Source: a virus
Direction: 5' to 3' (one strand)
Virus record (IMG/VR): IMGVR_UViG_3300037247_001890
Location: 62,001 to 126,000 of that record
Length of the DNA: 64,000 nucleotides
This document shows positions 30,927-41,572 of the stretch, piece by piece; position 1 is the first letter of the stretch, and the number at the start of each line of letters is the position of its first letter. The notes beneath the pieces are model-generated. The model saw only the letters and a program-made list of their open reading frames with translations. It was not told where the DNA came from and searched no databases. The translations under genes and the position numbers were made by a program.

Positions 30927-32405
30927 TTATATTATCCTAGTCACACTTGATATCCAGAATTGGTGCCATTTAACTATCTCGTCTTCCGGTACCTCATAAG
31001 TGAATGCTCCAGCAGTCCCACTAAATAATTCGATGCCGCTACCTTCCATCAAGTCCCCAAGATTATTGGCAGCATGATGAACTATGCTGACCCCAGCCAA
31101 TATTCGACTAATATCATTAGTCCAAGATAATGATATTTGATTTAATGCAACAGATGTGTCCAAATTAGTAGGATCGGGAACGGAATATGTTAAAGCAATT
31201 CCACTTTCTATAGGATCACTATAATGGCCCACTGATTTGTGATAAATCTTATAATATATAGTACCTATTGCATCATAACTTTTGTCAACAATAGTAACAC
31301 TCTCTGAGCCGCTAGGAATTTCTACATTGCTAATAGTTGCTATAAGATTATAATTATTCTGATCTCCTATTGAGGACCATATTTCATACTCAGATGATTG
31401 TCCAGATGAAACCACATTCCATGTAATTTCAACGGTGTCTCCCACTTCTATAAAATCTGCTCCGGTAATAGGGTCTGGATACAAAGGCTGCCAGAACAAT
31501 CCTATAAAGCCTGGAGTTCCTGGGAATCTCTCAAAAACATTAGGATCAAACCCACTGGCTACTACCGTAATAGGAGAAGGAGTGGCAGTAGTCGATCCAA
31601 AGAAGAGAGTAGGATCTACTCCATCGGATACTACCGTAATAGGAGGAGGAGTAAAGTTAATATCCCCAAAGGGTATTACAAAAGGATCTACTCCACTTGC
31701 CACTACCGTAATAGGAGAAGGAGTAAGACTAAGTGCTCCCTCAATTACAATAGGATCCACTCCGCTAGCAACCACAGTGATAGCAGAAGGCGTGTATATA
31801 ATATCCTGACCTACTACAAAAGGATCTACTCCGCTAGCTACTACAGTAATAGGGGAAGGAGTAAATTCTATTCCAGAAAGAATTACAGTAGGATCTATTC
31901 CTTCAGCTACTACTGTAATAGGGGAAGGGGTGAAAGTAAGTGCCCCTTCTACTACTATAGGATCTATTCCACTAGATACTACCGTTATCTCAACGGGCGT
32001 AAAACTAATCGACGCAAGGACTACACCAGGATCTACTCCACTTGCCACTACCGTAATAGGAGAAGGAGTAAATTCTATTCCAGAAAGAATTACAGTAGGA
32101 TCTATTCCTTCAGATACTACAGTAATAGGGGAAGGAGTAAAACTAATTCCCCCCTCAATTACAAAAGGATCTACTCCACTAGCTACTACAGTAATAGGGG
32201 AAGGAGTAAATTCTATTCCAGAAAGAATTACAGTAGGATCTATTCCTTCAGATACTACAGTAATAGGGGAAGGCGTGAATTCTATTCCAGATTGGATTAC
32301 AAAAGGATCTATTCCACTAGATACTACAGTAATAGGGGAAGGAGTAAATTCTATTCCAGAAAATGCCTCTTCAAAATATTCATGGGCACCTACATCCCAA
32401 GCCAT
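30927..32405 (-). CDS. Repetitive tail fibre with twelve 23-residue repeats (492 aa)
   Basis: After a short N-terminus, twelve copies of a unit like FTPSPITVVASGVDP plus an 8-residue linker run to about residue 297. Each forms two short beta strands, which would stack as a shaft. The C-terminal third contains a fibronectin-III-like domain (EITWNVVSSGQSSEYEIWSS, and later DPTNLDTSVALNQISLSW). Start and stop abut neighbouring fibre genes (shared base at 32405). It is a virion surface component whose length can readily change by repeat slippage. Confidence 0.8.
   Translation of the reverse strand: MAWDVGAHEYFEEAFSGIEFTPSPITVVSSGIDPFVIQSGIEFTPSPITVVSEGIDPTVILSGIEFTPSPITVVASGVDPFVIEGGISFTPSPITVVSEGIDPTVILSGIEFTPSPITVVASGVDPGVVLASISFTPVEITVVSSGIDPIVVEGALTFTPSPITVVAEGIDPTVILSGIEFTPSPITVVASGVDPFVVGQDIIYTPSAITVVASGVDPIVIEGALSLTPSPITVVASGVDPFVIPFGDINFTPPPITVVSDGVDPTLFFGSTTATPSPITVVASGFDPNVFERFPGTPGFIGLFWQPLYPDPITGADFIEVGDTVEITWNVVSSGQSSEYEIWSSIGDQNNYNLIATISNVEIPSGSESVTIVDKSYDAIGTIYYKIYHKSVGHYSDPIESGIALTYSVPDPTNLDTSVALNQISLSWTNDISRILAGVSIVHHAANNLGDLMEGSGIELFSGTAGAFTYEVPEDEIVKWHQFWISSVTRII
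31515..32348 (-). repeat. Twelve tandem 69-bp repeats in a fibre gene
   Basis: The period is 69 bases (23 codons), with one unit longer by a codon. Several neighbouring units are nearly identical at the DNA level, alternating between an ASGVDP and an SEGIDP type, which points to duplication in pairs. The periodicity also leaves long spurious open frames on the opposite strand. Confidence 0.9.
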
Positions 32406-35400
32406 TACGACCTCGTTGTTCCAATTATATCATCATCATATAACCCAGAGCCTGGATTTGTCAAACCACTTTCTCTTAAATCAGAATCTGTGGATTTTAA
32501 TCTATAATCATTACTCGTCCAATCTTCAAAGACATCAGCCCAGTTGGCTGGGGTGATTGGATTATCGCCATCGCCATCATCAGTTGCACAAGTATCAATC
32601 GTTGAGCTAGAAGCAGCACCAACATCAATATCATCATTATTGTTCCATATTGCACAATTCTTAATAATAATATCACCGGAATTAGCAAAGACTCCATCTA
32701 CAGTATTTGATCCTTCGATAGTACAATTATATAAATCTAAAATTGACCCATTAAACTCAATCCCTCGCCGTGGACAACCATATATAATTGTATTCCAAAC
32801 TGTTAAATTTGTATCATCATCACCAATATCAATACCCATATATCTTACAGTTGCTCCGGGGACACACCTAATAATACTATTTGATATTCTAATGTCATTA
32901 CTACTAGTAGTTTGGCCATTAATACCCAAACAAGCAGAAAATGTATCTAATGAGGAATAAATTTTGCTGAATTGAACAGCATCTAACCGGACATAATCTT
33001 CACTAATATCAAATGGATCATCATCAGTTATTTCTATTCTCCATTTGGATGAATCCCAAGATGCACCAGTAGGTCTTTCTCCCTGAACTTTGACATAATT
33101 AACAGACTCTGTTGTCCATCCATTAATATTAACCTTACTACTATCATTGCCACCGCTACTAGATCTGCAAACAGCAACACATGCTTTTCCAATTGTCGCA
33201 GTTGTTAAATCGCCCTGCTCAGTTGATTCCCACGTATTAAGAGAAGTATAATCAAACCCTGCACCACTATCAGGATCGACTACCTTACCGTATTCTAAGC
33301 TGTGATGTGCTCCTACATCATAAGAGTCAGTCGCTGCAGAACCCCTTGAATTTCCTAATACGTCGTCAGTAACAGGAAGATCAGAGTCTGCATAAAGATT
33401 TGTTCCTTTAAATATTGCTACTTCATCAAAATAATTAAGAGTAAAATCATCGCTTCCCTCATCTTGAAAAGTTACTGATCCGAACATATTTGTCTTAACT
33501 GTATAAGTTTCATTGCCAGTATCAAATATATCATCGTTCAAAGTCAATTGCGTATCGCTGTCAACCACCGTAACATAAGAATATGTACTGTCAGTATCAT
33601 TCTCAACTATAGAGCCTACCTGTGCCGCAGATAGTCCACCACCCGAGTCATTAAGCTTATTAGCCCCATAGGATGTCGCAGTACCAGTTGCGTGATTTGC
33701 ACCAAATATAATGAAAGAAGCAGGTGTTGTATCTGTTATATTGTGAGTCGAAGCCGAATCAAACGTTCCATCATAATCTGTAATACAATCATTCACTATA
33801 TTATTTTTAGCAACCATAGTACCTGAACCCCGCCTTATTCCAATATCACAATTATGAACAGTATTATTATATAAATAAGTAGATTCATTTGACTCAATTC
33901 CTCTAGAAGTAGTTCCAGTGAAATCATAAACTATATTATTCCATATATAAGCGGTAGGATTCGCATTAGGGCCGACAAAAATTCCAGTATTATTATCAGC
34001 TGGATTGCTATTTCTTACTATACAATAAGAGATAAAAATCTCACTGGCCTCTGTATTACTCCACGGTATGGTAATAGGTTCCCTAAATGTTGCTGAACTG
34101 CTTGGAGATGAATCTATTTGCAATCCTTCAATTCTAATACATGCTTCCAAAATATTTATTACATCACTATTTGCCTCTATTCTAAATTTATTTCCAGTTT
34201 GCCATGTGCCATTATGTCGATAAGATTCAGTAGGGTCAGTCCACATTTTTATGTAATTAGTAGTAGTAGATGTCCATCCGTCCAAAGTAAATGCAGTAGA
34301 ATCAGCCGTCCCACCAGTACATCTACAAGTTGCAATTGAAGCTTTATATAAACCAGTAGCATCTAAATCAGCTTGCTCAGTTGATTCCCATGTATTTAAA
34401 TCAGTATAATCATAGCCTGCTCCTGAATCCGGATCAATAACATGTGCTACAGAATCTGAATAGAAAGCACCGATATCAAAATTATCAGTAGTAGACGCTC
34501 CTCTCGATACACCCTTGACATCATCTGTAATAGCTATATTAGAATCAGTATAAAGATTTGTCCCATACAAAAGACCACCATCATCCTTCGGGTCTAGCTC
34601 ATAATTTTCAATACCAGAATCAACAAATGTAAAAGTCTGGCTTGCCCTATTTCCAGTTCCACCATGAGCAGTGGCGGTTGTATCTTCAGACGCACAATAA
34701 TTTAAATCTAAAGTACCAGCAGTTTCAACAAAAGCAGTTCCAGAATTTTGATCATTACATAATATATTTTTACAATAAGTAGTTCCCGTACCAATCGCTC
34801 TACGAATACCATAATAGCTTCCTATAATAGTAGTATTATGAATATACCACGATTCATCTGATTCGACTCTAATGGCAACATTTTGATTACTAGCATTTTT
34901 ATGTCCATCAAAAAATAAACAATTACTAACATAAGCCTTGGAATCAAGATCCATTGATCTAAGTGAATATTGCCAATAAGAAATATTTGAATTACATTTA
35001 AATACACAATTTTTTATTTCTATTTTATTGTCACTATTTACAGTCCGAATTTCTATAAGTCCTTTTCCATTAGATACAGGAATATTACTTAATTGTATTC
35101 CATCAAACACAATATAATCCTCATCAGTAGTTAAAGCATGTGCATCTCCAGATATTCTTCTATAATAATCAGTATTCCAAATCCCTGAATGTCTATAACT
35201 TTCAGCCGGATCTGTCCAAATTTTAATATAATTTGCAGAGGATGTCGTCCATCCCTGAATTACAGTTCCAGTAGAAGTATCATCAGCCCCGCCACTCGTT
35301 GCTCTACAACAAGCAACTGAAGCTTTATATAAACCAGTGGTACCTAAATCGCCTTGTTCAGTTGATTCCCATGTATTTAAATCAGTATAGTCATAACCAG

Positions 35401-38400
35401 CTCCTGAATCGGGATCGACTACCTTACCATATTCTAAAGAGTGATGTGCTCCTACATCATAAAAGTCAGTCGTTGATGCTCCTCTTGAATTACTAAGAAT
35501 ATCGTCTATAATTGGATGGTTACTATCTGTATAAAGATTAGTACCTTCAAATATTGCTACTTCATCTAGATAATTAAGAAGGTATGTACTCCCTTCAAAA
35601 TCTACAGTACCCACTTTATTTGTAAAAATAGAATAATCCTCAGTTCCAGCAAATATATTATCATTCAAGGATAATTGGATATCACTATCAACTGCTGTTA
35701 CATAAGAATAAGCAGTGTCTGATGTATCTTTGACAACTGAACCAATCGGAATTGATGATAACCCTCCCCCAGAATCAATTAATTTATCAGTGGCACCTGA
35801 AGTTACAGTTCCAGTTTTCCATGTTGAACCATAAGCAGTTCTAGTATCTGCCTCTTCAACAATATTAAAACCGGTATTAGAGGTTGTTTGTCCAAAAAAA
35901 CTTCTGGTTCCAGCACCATCACATATATTATTTATAAGAGTTGAAGAAGATGTTCCACGAATAGTATATAGTCCACCTATACATGTATTATTATAAATAT
36001 AACCCGACCCATCATCCAAAATACAATAATTTGCGACAGTCCCATTTATATCATAAATAATATTATTCCCAATTTTTACAATAGCATCTGCATCAGCAAC
36101 ACTTATTCCATTTTGAGTATAAGTACCATTATTAGCACCTCTAATAATACATTTTTCAATCCTTATATCATTACTAACATCAATAATAGCAACTCGAATA
36201 ACATGATCGCTATTATCATTAATAGATGGTGTTCTTATTTGTAACCCTTTTAATCTAACATAATTTTCTCTAATATTTAAACCAGCTATACCAGCATCAG
36301 TTATTTCATATCTATAATAATTTCCAGTTAGCCACGTTCCATTATGTCTATAGCTTTCAGTAGGATCAGTCCAGATTTTTATATAATTTGCTGCCTCGGT
36401 AGTCCATCCATCAACACTTGTAACAGTTGTATCTGCTGTACCGCCCGTACATCTGCATACTGCAACAGAAGCTTTATTTAATGCTGAAACCTGTAAATCA
36501 GCTTCCTCGTTTGATTCCCAAGTATTAAGAGAAGTATAATCAAACCCTGCACCACTATCAGGATCAATAACGTTGCCATATTCAAGGGAATGATGTGCTC
36601 CTACATCAAAGTTATCCGTGTCAACAGAACCTCTTGAGTTTCCTAGTATATCATCTGTTATTGGGAGTTCAGTACCTGAGTAAAGATTAGTTCCTTTAAA
36701 AATTGCCACTGTGTCTAAATAATTAAGAGTAAAATCATTACCAGCTTCATCATTGAATACTGGGTTGCCATACATATTTTCTTTTATTGTATATGCTTCA
36801 CTCGTACTAAAATGATCATCATTAATTGATAGTTGAATATCAGAATCAATAGCAGTAACATATGTCCAATCAACACCAGCATTTACTAATGATCCAATTC
36901 TGATTGATGCTAATCCACCGCCAGAATCAATTAATTTATTTGTTGCTTGACCAGTGGTTGTTCCGGTTTTTTGATCTGCTCCAAAATTACCATCACTGGT
37001 AGCATCAGGATCTAAATCAGTAATATTCCAACCTGAAAGAGAATTATATGTACTTCCATAAAAATTATCCGCTCCACCAACCGATATATTATTTATAACA
37101 ATACCCCAATCACCAGTAAGGCGAAATCCCCTTGTACAATCCACCATTGTATTATTATAACATCTTACACTACCAGCATCTCCAGCATTTATTCTAACTC
37201 CATAAAAACAATCATAAGTGATGTTGTTAGAAAAATAGATTTTTTCACCCGCACTTAATGAGTCATTAAACCATGCATAGCATTCTTCTGCTCCACCACC
37301 ATCTTTAAGAATACATTTCTCAATTCTTAAATCAACTGTCCCTGTTAAAGCCATCAGCGACTGAGTAGCGGTATCTAGGGTAGTAGAAAAAGCAATACCC
37401 TCAAAACGAACATGGTCTTCTTGAATTATGACTGACTCAGCAGAACCAGTATACTCAAATCTATACTTATTTCCAGTTGGGTAAACTCCAGCATGTCTGT
37501 AGCTTTCAGTAGGATCAGTCCATATTTTTATGTAATTAGCAGATTCTGTAGTCCAACCAGCTATGCTAAAAGTATCCGTATCTGCAGTACCACCAGTACA
37601 TCTACAAGTAGCAACAGAAGCCTTATACAATCCTACTGCAGTTAAATCAGTTTCCTCGTTTGATTCCCATACATTTAATGAACTATAATCAAATCCTGCA
37701 CCTGAATCAGGATCAACTATTCTATTGTATTCTAGAGAATGATGAGCACCAATATCAAAATTATCAGTAGATGAAGACCCGCGAGAATTTCCTAGAACAT
37801 CATCTGTAACAGGAGAGTTAGCGTCTGCATAAAGATTAGTACCATGGAACATGGCTAAAGTATCTTCAGCAGTTAAAAAATAATTTCCAGGTTGAAAATC
37901 AGGAGTTCCAAAAATATTAGAGGTTACACGATAGGCTTCATTACCTGTATCAAATGCGTCAGAACTTAAAGTTAATTGAGTGTCTGAATCAACCACCGTC
38001 ACATAAGCATAACTTGAATCAGTTGTATTAGCTACAACGGAACCAACTATTGCAGCACTTAACCCACCACCAGAATCATTTAATTGATTTGCACCGTAAG
38101 AAGTTGCTGTACCAGTCGTTAAATCAGTATTAATCCCACCTAAAGAATTTGCAACTAGTGTTCCGTCTTCAATTATATTATAGCCAGTGTCGTCATTTGT
38201 TGAATCAGTTGCTCTATCAGTTTGATCTTGATATATATTATTGATTTGTATTGTAGTTCCGGCATTTCTATCAACTCCAAGATTTCCTCCAATAAGGACA
38301 TTATTATAGACATAAACCGTTCCAGATGAAGTCATATAAATACATAATGCCGATGCATGTGCAGAAATATCATAAAATATATTATTATGTATTTTAACGA

Positions 38401-40084
38401 CTTGATTTGTAAGACCACCACCCTCAATATCAATACCAGTTTGATAATAAGTAGAACCACCGTTTCCTCTAATTAAATTATGGGAAAATATAAACTCACC
38501 AGTATCATCAGCCTGGCTATTCATGTTGATAATATGCCTATTATCCGTAGTTTGATTTCCTAAGAGTTGTATTCCAATAACTCTAAAATGTTCAACGGTA
38601 GTGGCAAGGGTGGAAGAACCAGCAGTTCCCTCAAGCCTGTATTCGTTAGTATCCCATGAACCTCTGTGGCCATAATCTGGATCTAGCAATCCATTGACTT
38701 CAACATAATTATCAGGATCAGTAGTCCATCCATCAAAAGCCATAGTACCATCAGCGGTTCCTGCTGTAGCATAGCATTCTACAATTGCTGTTTTATACAA
38801 TCCTGTAGCAGTTAAATCAGCTTGTTCAGTCGATTCATAACTACTTAAAGAAGTGTAATCATATCCCGGGTATGAAGAATCCGTATCGACTACCTTACCA
38901 TATTCTAGACTGTGATGTGCTCCTACATCAAAGAAATCTGTAGTTGATGCTCCTCTTGAATTTCCTAATACGTCGTCAGTAACAGGAAGATCAGAGTCTG
39001 CATAAAGATTTGTTCCTTTAAATATTGCTACTTCATCAAAATAATTAAGAGTAAAATCATCGCTTTCTTCTGCATTAAAATCAACCGTACCATACATATT
39101 AGTATATACAAAATAATCTTCATTACCGGTATCAAAAATATCATCAGCTAAAGTCAATTGAGTATCTGAATCAACAACAGTTACATAAGAATAAGTTGAA
39201 TCAGTATCATTTTCTACTATACTTCCTACTTGAGCCGCAGATAAACCACCACCCGAATCATTTAATTTGTTAGCACCATAAGATGTTGCAGTTCCCGTAG
39301 CATGGGTAGAACCAAACGTCCCCAAGGCACTAGTTGTATTAATTACATTATATCCTGCTTCAGAACCAAAATTACCATCAAAATCATCAGTACAATTATT
39401 AACTATATTATTTATAGCGATAGTATCACCAGCGGAAGTATCTATTCCCGTGTAACAATTAACTATTGTATTATTATAAAAATAAGCTTTACCACTTGTA
39501 CTATCCTCACCATGCATTCCATTATTATCACCATCATCTCCTATATCATATATTATATTATTAGAAGCATAATTATTACCAGACCCCGTATTATTAGACA
39601 TGTAAATACCCGTCCCACCTCCACCAGCCGTATCATGTCTAACTATACATTTTTCAATTCTATTCTCTCTAGAAGCTCTACATCTAATATTAATAGCACT
39701 TGCTACATTTACCGCAGTAATTTGTAAACCGATTATCCGAGTATAATTTTGTTCAACGGTGACTGTATTAGAGCCTGCATTTATAGAAGTTATCCTATAC
39801 TCACTATCATCCCACTTACCGCGATGTCCATAAGAAGAATCTAATAGACAATTAACTTCAACATAATTTCCGTCCTCTGTTGTCCATCCATCTATAGTTG
39901 TTCCACTACCCTGTGAATCAATAGTACCAGATGTAGCATAACATTCAAAAACTACGTACTCGTCCGAACCAGAAGTGAGAGTTATATCACCCTGTTCAGT
40001 TGATTCAGCGGTAGCAAGATTATTATAATCATATCCCGGGTATGAAGAATCCGTATCAACTATAATTTGTCTTAAAGTTGCCAA
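32405..40084 (-). CDS. Giant tail fibre/spike with seven beta-helix modules (2559 aa)
   Basis: The protein is built from seven modules, most about 385 residues, beginning near nucleotides 40063, 38892, 37720, 36569, 35420, 34440 and 33280. Each opens with VDPDSGAGFDYTSLNTWES or the VDTDSSYPGYDY variant. It continues with GWTTESANYIKIWTDP and a right-handed beta-helix stretch of N-N-x-I-Y type rungs. It passes through GGGLSAAQVGSIV and SYVTVVDSDTQLTL, and ends with DVLGNSRG and FDVGAHHSLEY. The fold suits polysaccharide binding or cleavage, but no catalytic residues can be named. It is one of the largest genes in the window. Confidence 0.85.
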   Translation of the reverse strand: MATLRQIIVDTDSSYPGYDYNNLATAESTEQGDITLTSGSDEYVVFECYATSGTIDSQGSGTTIDGWTTEDGNYVEVNCLLDSSYGHRGKWDDSEYRITSINAGSNTVTVEQNYTRIIGLQITAVNVASAINIRCRASRENRIEKCIVRHDTAGGGGTGIYMSNNTGSGNNYASNNIIYDIGDDGDNNGMHGEDSTSGKAYFYNNTIVNCYTGIDTSAGDTIAINNIVNNCTDDFDGNFGSEAGYNVINTTSALGTFGSTHATGTATSYGANKLNDSGGGLSAAQVGSIVENDTDSTYSYVTVVDSDTQLTLADDIFDTGNEDYFVYTNMYGTVDFNAEESDDFTLNYFDEVAIFKGTNLYADSDLPVTDDVLGNSRGASTTDFFDVGAHHSLEYGKVVDTDSSYPGYDYTSLSSYESTEQADLTATGLYKTAIVECYATAGTADGTMAFDGWTTDPDNYVEVNGLLDPDYGHRGSWDTNEYRLEGTAGSSTLATTVEHFRVIGIQLLGNQTTDNRHIINMNSQADDTGEFIFSHNLIRGNGGSTYYQTGIDIEGGGLTNQVVKIHNNIFYDISAHASALCIYMTSSGTVYVYNNVLIGGNLGVDRNAGTTIQINNIYQDQTDRATDSTNDDTGYNIIEDGTLVANSLGGINTDLTTGTATSYGANQLNDSGGGLSAAIVGSVVANTTDSSYAYVTVVDSDTQLTLSSDAFDTGNEAYRVTSNIFGTPDFQPGNYFLTAEDTLAMFHGTNLYADANSPVTDDVLGNSRGSSSTDNFDIGAHHSLEYNRIVDPDSGAGFDYSSLNVWESNEETDLTAVGLYKASVATCRCTGGTADTDTFSIAGWTTESANYIKIWTDPTESYRHAGVYPTGNKYRFEYTGSAESVIIQEDHVRFEGIAFSTTLDTATQSLMALTGTVDLRIEKCILKDGGGAEECYAWFNDSLSAGEKIYFSNNITYDCFYGVRINAGDAGSVRCYNNTMVDCTRGFRLTGDWGIVINNISVGGADNFYGSTYNSLSGWNITDLDPDATSDGNFGADQKTGTTTGQATNKLIDSGGGLASIRIGSLVNAGVDWTYVTAIDSDIQLSINDDHFSTSEAYTIKENMYGNPVFNDEAGNDFTLNYLDTVAIFKGTNLYSGTELPITDDILGNSRGSVDTDNFDVGAHHSLEYGNVIDPDSGAGFDYTSLNTWESNEEADLQVSALNKASVAVCRCTGGTADTTVTSVDGWTTEAANYIKIWTDPTESYRHNGTWLTGNYYRYEITDAGIAGLNIRENYVRLKGLQIRTPSINDNSDHVIRVAIIDVSNDIRIEKCIIRGANNGTYTQNGISVADADAIVKIGNNIIYDINGTVANYCILDDGSGYIYNNTCIGGLYTIRGTSSSTLINNICDGAGTRSFFGQTTSNTGFNIVEEADTRTAYGSTWKTGTVTSGATDKLIDSGGGLSSIPIGSVVKDTSDTAYSYVTAVDSDIQLSLNDNIFAGTEDYSIFTNKVGTVDFEGSTYLLNYLDEVAIFEGTNLYTDSNHPIIDDILSNSRGASTTDFYDVGAHHSLEYGKVVDPDSGAGYDYTDLNTWESTEQGDLGTTGLYKASVACCRATSGGADDTSTGTVIQGWTTSSANYIKIWTDPAESYRHSGIWNTDYYRRISGDAHALTTDEDYIVFDGIQLSNIPVSNGKGLIEIRTVNSDNKIEIKNCVFKCNSNISYWQYSLRSMDLDSKAYVSNCLFFDGHKNASNQNVAIRVESDESWYIHNTTIIGSYYGIRRAIGTGTTYCKNILCNDQNSGTAFVETAGTLDLNYCASEDTTATAHGGTGNRASQTFTFVDSGIENYELDPKDDGGLLYGTNLYTDSNIAITDDVKGVSRGASTTDNFDIGAFYSDSVAHVIDPDSGAGYDYTDLNTWESTEQADLDATGLYKASIATCRCTGGTADSTAFTLDGWTSTTTNYIKMWTDPTESYRHNGTWQTGNKFRIEANSDVINILEACIRIEGLQIDSSPSSSATFREPITIPWSNTEASEIFISYCIVRNSNPADNNTGIFVGPNANPTAYIWNNIVYDFTGTTSRGIESNESTYLYNNTVHNCDIGIRRGSGTMVAKNNIVNDCITDYDGTFDSASTHNITDTTPASFIIFGANHATGTATSYGANKLNDSGGGLSAAQVGSIVENDTDSTYSYVTVVDSDTQLTLNDDIFDTGNETYTVKTNMFGSVTFQDEGSDDFTLNYFDEVAIFKGTNLYADSDLPVTDDVLGNSRGSAATDSYDVGAHHSLEYGKVVDPDSGAGFDYTSLNTWESTEQGDLTTATIGKACVAVCRSSSGGNDSSKVNINGWTTESVNYVKVQGERPTGASWDSSKWRIEITDDDPFDISEDYVRLDAVQFSKIYSSLDTFSACLGINGQTTSSNDIRISNSIIRCVPGATVRYMGIDIGDDDTNLTVWNTIIYGCPRRGIEFNGSILDLYNCTIEGSNTVDGVFANSGDIIIKNCAIWNNNDDIDVGAASSSTIDTCATDDGDGDNPITPANWADVFEDWTSNDYRLKSTDSDLRESGLTNPGSGLYDDDIIGTTRS
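33345..33455 (-). repeat. 111-bp exact duplicate, copy 1
   Basis: This stretch, in the tail of module 6, is identical base for base with 38955-39065 in the tail of module 1, although the surrounding modules have diverged. Confidence 0.9.
38955..39065 (-). repeat. 111-bp exact duplicate, copy 2
   Basis: This stretch is identical to 33345-33455, at a distance of 5610 bases. It implies recent gene conversion or recombination between non-adjacent modules. Confidence 0.9.
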
Positions 40085-40111
40085 TTACAATCCCCAATTT
40101 ATTGTAGTTGT

Positions 40112-41053
40112 TTATAGAATTTCGTCGAGTCTGTTAATTAAAAAAGCCTCAACTTGTGCTAAAGTTCTGTCTAGAACTCTATATTCAACCTGTCCTCTAA
40201 ATTGAGTTTGTTCGACATCCTTATAATGATCAACTAATATTTGAGTTCCGGTGGAAATTATATTGTCTACAGTAGCTTCAGGAATTCTGAACTGTCTACG
40301 ATACATTGTATTTTCAAGGGCATCTCTTACCTCTCCTTGAAACCATTGAAAAACATCAGTTCTATTTATAGTGAATGTAACTACATCGCCAACATCAGAA
40401 GAAATAGACCCGCCTCGATCTTCAATACGATCAAGAATTTGTTCAGGATCAAACGTAGAAAGTGAATAATCGGCTTCAATAGTATGCACACCAGTTCCTT
40501 CTACATAAGAAGTTTCGTTAAAAGAAACGTCAGTGGGAACAACACCCCAGAAGCCTTCAGATTGTAATGCCCCGGGGACCTGTGATCCATCTTCGTAAAT
40601 AGCAACATCAAAAACAACTTCATTTGTTGTAGTAGAATAAACGTCTCCATTCCACTTAGTCAAATAATTCTCTACCATTACTTGAGTAATGCCAGCAAAA
40701 TTATTGGCTCCAGGATTTGTAGTAAAAACTCTAATTCTCCAGCCATCAATTGATGTATTATTATTAACAGTAGCAAAATCAATTTTCCGATCCCAAGTCT
40801 GATTAAGATCAATTCCAGAAAAAGTAGTAGCAATCATTGCATCTACTTCTGCTACACCAGCATCTGTCACATTTATAGCACATGAATAAGGTAACCCTTC
40901 TTTAAATCCCCTGTGTACTCTGGGGGAATCAAACATACTAACCGGATATCCTTTTTTATACACACCCCTTTTATCCTTTTCAGAATCGGGGTGTGTATAA
41001 TCTACTCTTCCGCCGCTGTGAACGTTAGTTCTTATTAAAATTTCACAAGCCAT
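40112..41053 (-). CDS. Hypothetical virion protein (313 aa)
   Basis: The protein is beta-rich, with segments such as GYPVSMFDSPRVHRGFKEG and a C-terminal helical end. No family is recognised. It lies between the giant fibre and a small fibre-type protein, with 3-base spacing to the latter, so it is most likely a baseplate or fibre-attachment component. Confidence 0.6.
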   Translation of the reverse strand: MACEILIRTNVHSGGRVDYTHPDSEKDKRGVYKKGYPVSMFDSPRVHRGFKEGLPYSCAINVTDAGVAEVDAMIATTFSGIDLNQTWDRKIDFATVNNNTSIDGWRIRVFTTNPGANNFAGITQVMVENYLTKWNGDVYSTTTNEVVFDVAIYEDGSQVPGALQSEGFWGVVPTDVSFNETSYVEGTGVHTIEADYSLSTFDPEQILDRIEDRGGSISSDVGDVVTFTINRTDVFQWFQGEVRDALENTMYRRQFRIPEATVDNIISTGTQILVDHYKDVEQTQFRGQVEYRVLDRTLAQVEAFLINRLDEIL

Positions 41054-41056
41054 CTA

Positions 41057-41515
41057 TTATGTCTCCTGTAATCTTATCTCCAGATCCTGGAGCGTTAAAT
41101 CTTGACCGTTAGACACGGTGCGGTCTGATTCCAGATCCCACCATCCTAGGACTTCACGATCGGCTACTACGCCGTCATCATCTATTAGAACAGCATATCT
41201 GGCGCCATCTCCGGAATCCGGAATACTTCCGCCGGCAGCAGACCATGTAACATCTTTAATCTGCATATCGGCGCGGTCAGATGCATCAACTTCCGTGAGA
41301 ACGTCAAAATCAGTATCGTTTGGTGTTAATTGATAGCCGCCGGTTGTGTAACCATTTCCGGCCGCTATTTCGGTTAATTGACCAAATGTATTTGTATCGG
41401 GATCAGGTGCCACTGCACTAGTAACTAATGCTACATACAAATTAGTAGGCGTACTTGCAGTTCGAAAGCACCAATCTAGGGTATTATATTTACCCTTATT
41501 TGTTAATCCAGCCAT
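41057..41515 (-). CDS. Small phage tail-fibre-type protein of high G+C
   Basis: This 152-residue protein has a sequence style widespread in phage tails: MAGLTNKGKYNTLDWCFR, NLYVALVTSA, LTEIAAGNGYT, GGYQLTPNDTDFDV, GARYAVLIDDDG and LTLQDLEIRL. Many phages carry homologues as tail or neck-fibre proteins. Its G+C is about 53% in the lines I counted (41101-41220), against about one third in the flanks, so it looks recently acquired. Role inferred from the family: adsorption or decoration. Confidence 0.75.
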   Translation of the reverse strand: MAGLTNKGKYNTLDWCFRTASTPTNLYVALVTSAVAPDPDTNTFGQLTEIAAGNGYTTGGYQLTPNDTDFDVLTEVDASDRADMQIKDVTWSAAGGSIPDSGDGARYAVLIDDDGVVADREVLGWWDLESDRTVSNGQDLTLQDLEIRLQET

Positions 41516-41572
41516 TTTTTATTGTCTCCTTATTTTTAGCTGTGTGTTTTATTTTTTAATTATGTTTATTTT

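Larger units (their letters stand above)
33280..40063 (-). repeat. Seven long tandem modules (about 0.9-1.2 kb) in the giant fibre gene
   Basis: Module starts recur at intervals of about 1171, 1172, 1151, 1149, 980 and 1160 bases. The units are diverged in their beta-helix rungs but conserved at their ends, and the last is shorter. Confidence 0.8.

Noticed and set aside
31435-32556. Long plus-strand open frames across the fibre repeats
   Set aside because: They run antisense to the 69-bp repeat array, have the same periodicity, lack ribosome sites and follow from repeat composition.
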